From positions 1 to 8,073 of the forward strand of contig JBILUL010000199.1 of NCBI GenBank assembly GCA_044371005.1: a DNA stretch of 8,073 nt. Direction: 5' to 3'. Made by a program: the position numbers and the translations under genes. Source of the DNA: UBA2402 sp044371005. Its GTDB lineage: Bacteria; Planctomycetota; Phycisphaerae; Phycisphaerales; UBA1924. Numbering within the stretch: position 1 is the first letter of the stretch; every line of letters starts with the position of its first letter. Below the pieces are notes generated by a model. The model saw nothing but the letters and a program-made list of their open reading frames with translations. It had not been told where the DNA came from and did not search any database. This document shows positions 7,623 to 8,073 of this stretch, one piece after another.

Positions 7623-8073
7623 TCACGCCGCGGGCTTGTCGGCGTTGCCGCTGGCAGCAACGCGCTCGATGGCCTTGTTGGCGATGGAGCCGATGATCAT
7701 GACGATCACGATCGATACGGCAGCGCCTGCGTACCACATCCACTTTGGCATGGCCTGATCGATGGCTTCCTTGGTGAGCGCCTGCTGGATGCCCGCACCG
7801 ATGGCCACCGCCGCGGCGGTGCGCGGGGTCATCCCGATGCACGTGCCGATGACAAACGCAAGCCGCGGCACACCGATGGCCGAAAGCAGCAGATTCATGA
7901 GCGCAAAGGGCGAGTTGGGCGGCAACCGCAGCAGCGTCACCGTGCCAATGGACTTGAGCAGATCGTCTTCCTTGCGTGAACCCACGAGTGCATCGCGCAC
8001 CGCTCGCCACTTGGGGCTCTTGCTCAGCAGTCCCTCGATGCGATCGCGGCTGCTCACGCGGCCGATCTCGTAG
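7623..8073 (-). CDS. TVP38/DedA-like (VTT-domain) membrane protein, 5' part cut by the window
   Basis: About 150 residues are visible, with the upstream end off the right edge: the frame stays open to 8072 and reads YEIGR before the internal GTG at 8057, which suggests continuation rather than a start. The visible part carries the VTT/SNARE-associated signature: LLRLPPNSPFALMNLLLSAI, then GVPRLAFVIGTCIGMTPRT and a final Gly-rich helix. Two to three membrane helices follow from this, the last being MWYAGAAVSIVIVMIIGSIA, with a short Ala-rich C-terminus. Relatives are polytopic inner-membrane proteins linked to lipid scrambling or undecaprenyl-phosphate and phospholipid transport in some cases; the role here is unknown. 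Confidence 0.8.
   Translation of the reverse strand, partial: YEIGRVSSRDRIEGLLSKSPKWRAVRDALVGSRKEDDLLKSIGTVTLLRLPPNSPFALMNLLLSAIGVPRLAFVIGTCIGMTPRTAAAVAIGAGIQQALTKEAIDQAMPKWMWYAGAAVSIVIVMIIGSIANKAIERVAASGNADKPAA

Overview
This GC-rich 8.1-kb window looks like bacterial chromosome from the Planctomycetota, most likely a Phycisphaerae-like lineage. That placement is inferred from three things: a DUF1559-like pseudopilin, a C-terminal CxxCGYDL...CxxCG zinc ribbon on a small membrane protein, and a divergent membrane pyrophosphatase with a one-residue-shorter substrate loop. No rRNA, tRNA, transposase, CRISPR array or phage gene is visible.

Layout. Positions 1-757 hold a non-coding tandem repeat array (five units, mostly 134 bp, each with an internal hairpin). 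It runs off the left edge and ends in a 37-bp sub-repeat. A two-gene minus-strand operon follows: a stand-alone Aer-type PAS protein (1594-2121), then a soluble chemoreceptor signalling protein (748-1560). Together they look like an aerotaxis/redox receptor split into sensor and signalling halves. Next, also on minus, is a type IV pseudopilin-like protein (2332-3111). A 379-bp divergent region carries a cluster of TAGGAT motifs, a good sigma-70-like promoter and a possibly structured leader for rpsU (bS21, 3491-3715), which ends in a clear intrinsic terminator.

The largest gene is a membrane-bound ion-pumping pyrophosphatase (3978-6572). It has a TTG start behind a strong ribosome binding site, an N-terminal signal-peptide-like extension, and a lysine at the position associated with K+-independence. 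It ends in a terminator with a perfect 15-bp stem, followed by a MITE/REP-like inverted repeat (6685-6757). A two-helix membrane protein with a zinc ribbon (6879-7610) then converges on a TVP38/DedA-like (VTT) membrane protein cut by the right edge.

The genes look mostly like independent housekeeping or sensory units; only the PAS and receptor pair is an obvious functional operon. I did not find a clear new defence, mobile or biosynthetic system. The most unusual items are the hairpin repeat array touching the receptor stop codon, the split aerotaxis pair, the TAGGAT operator-like cluster, the inverted repeat element, and the pyrophosphatase N-terminus.
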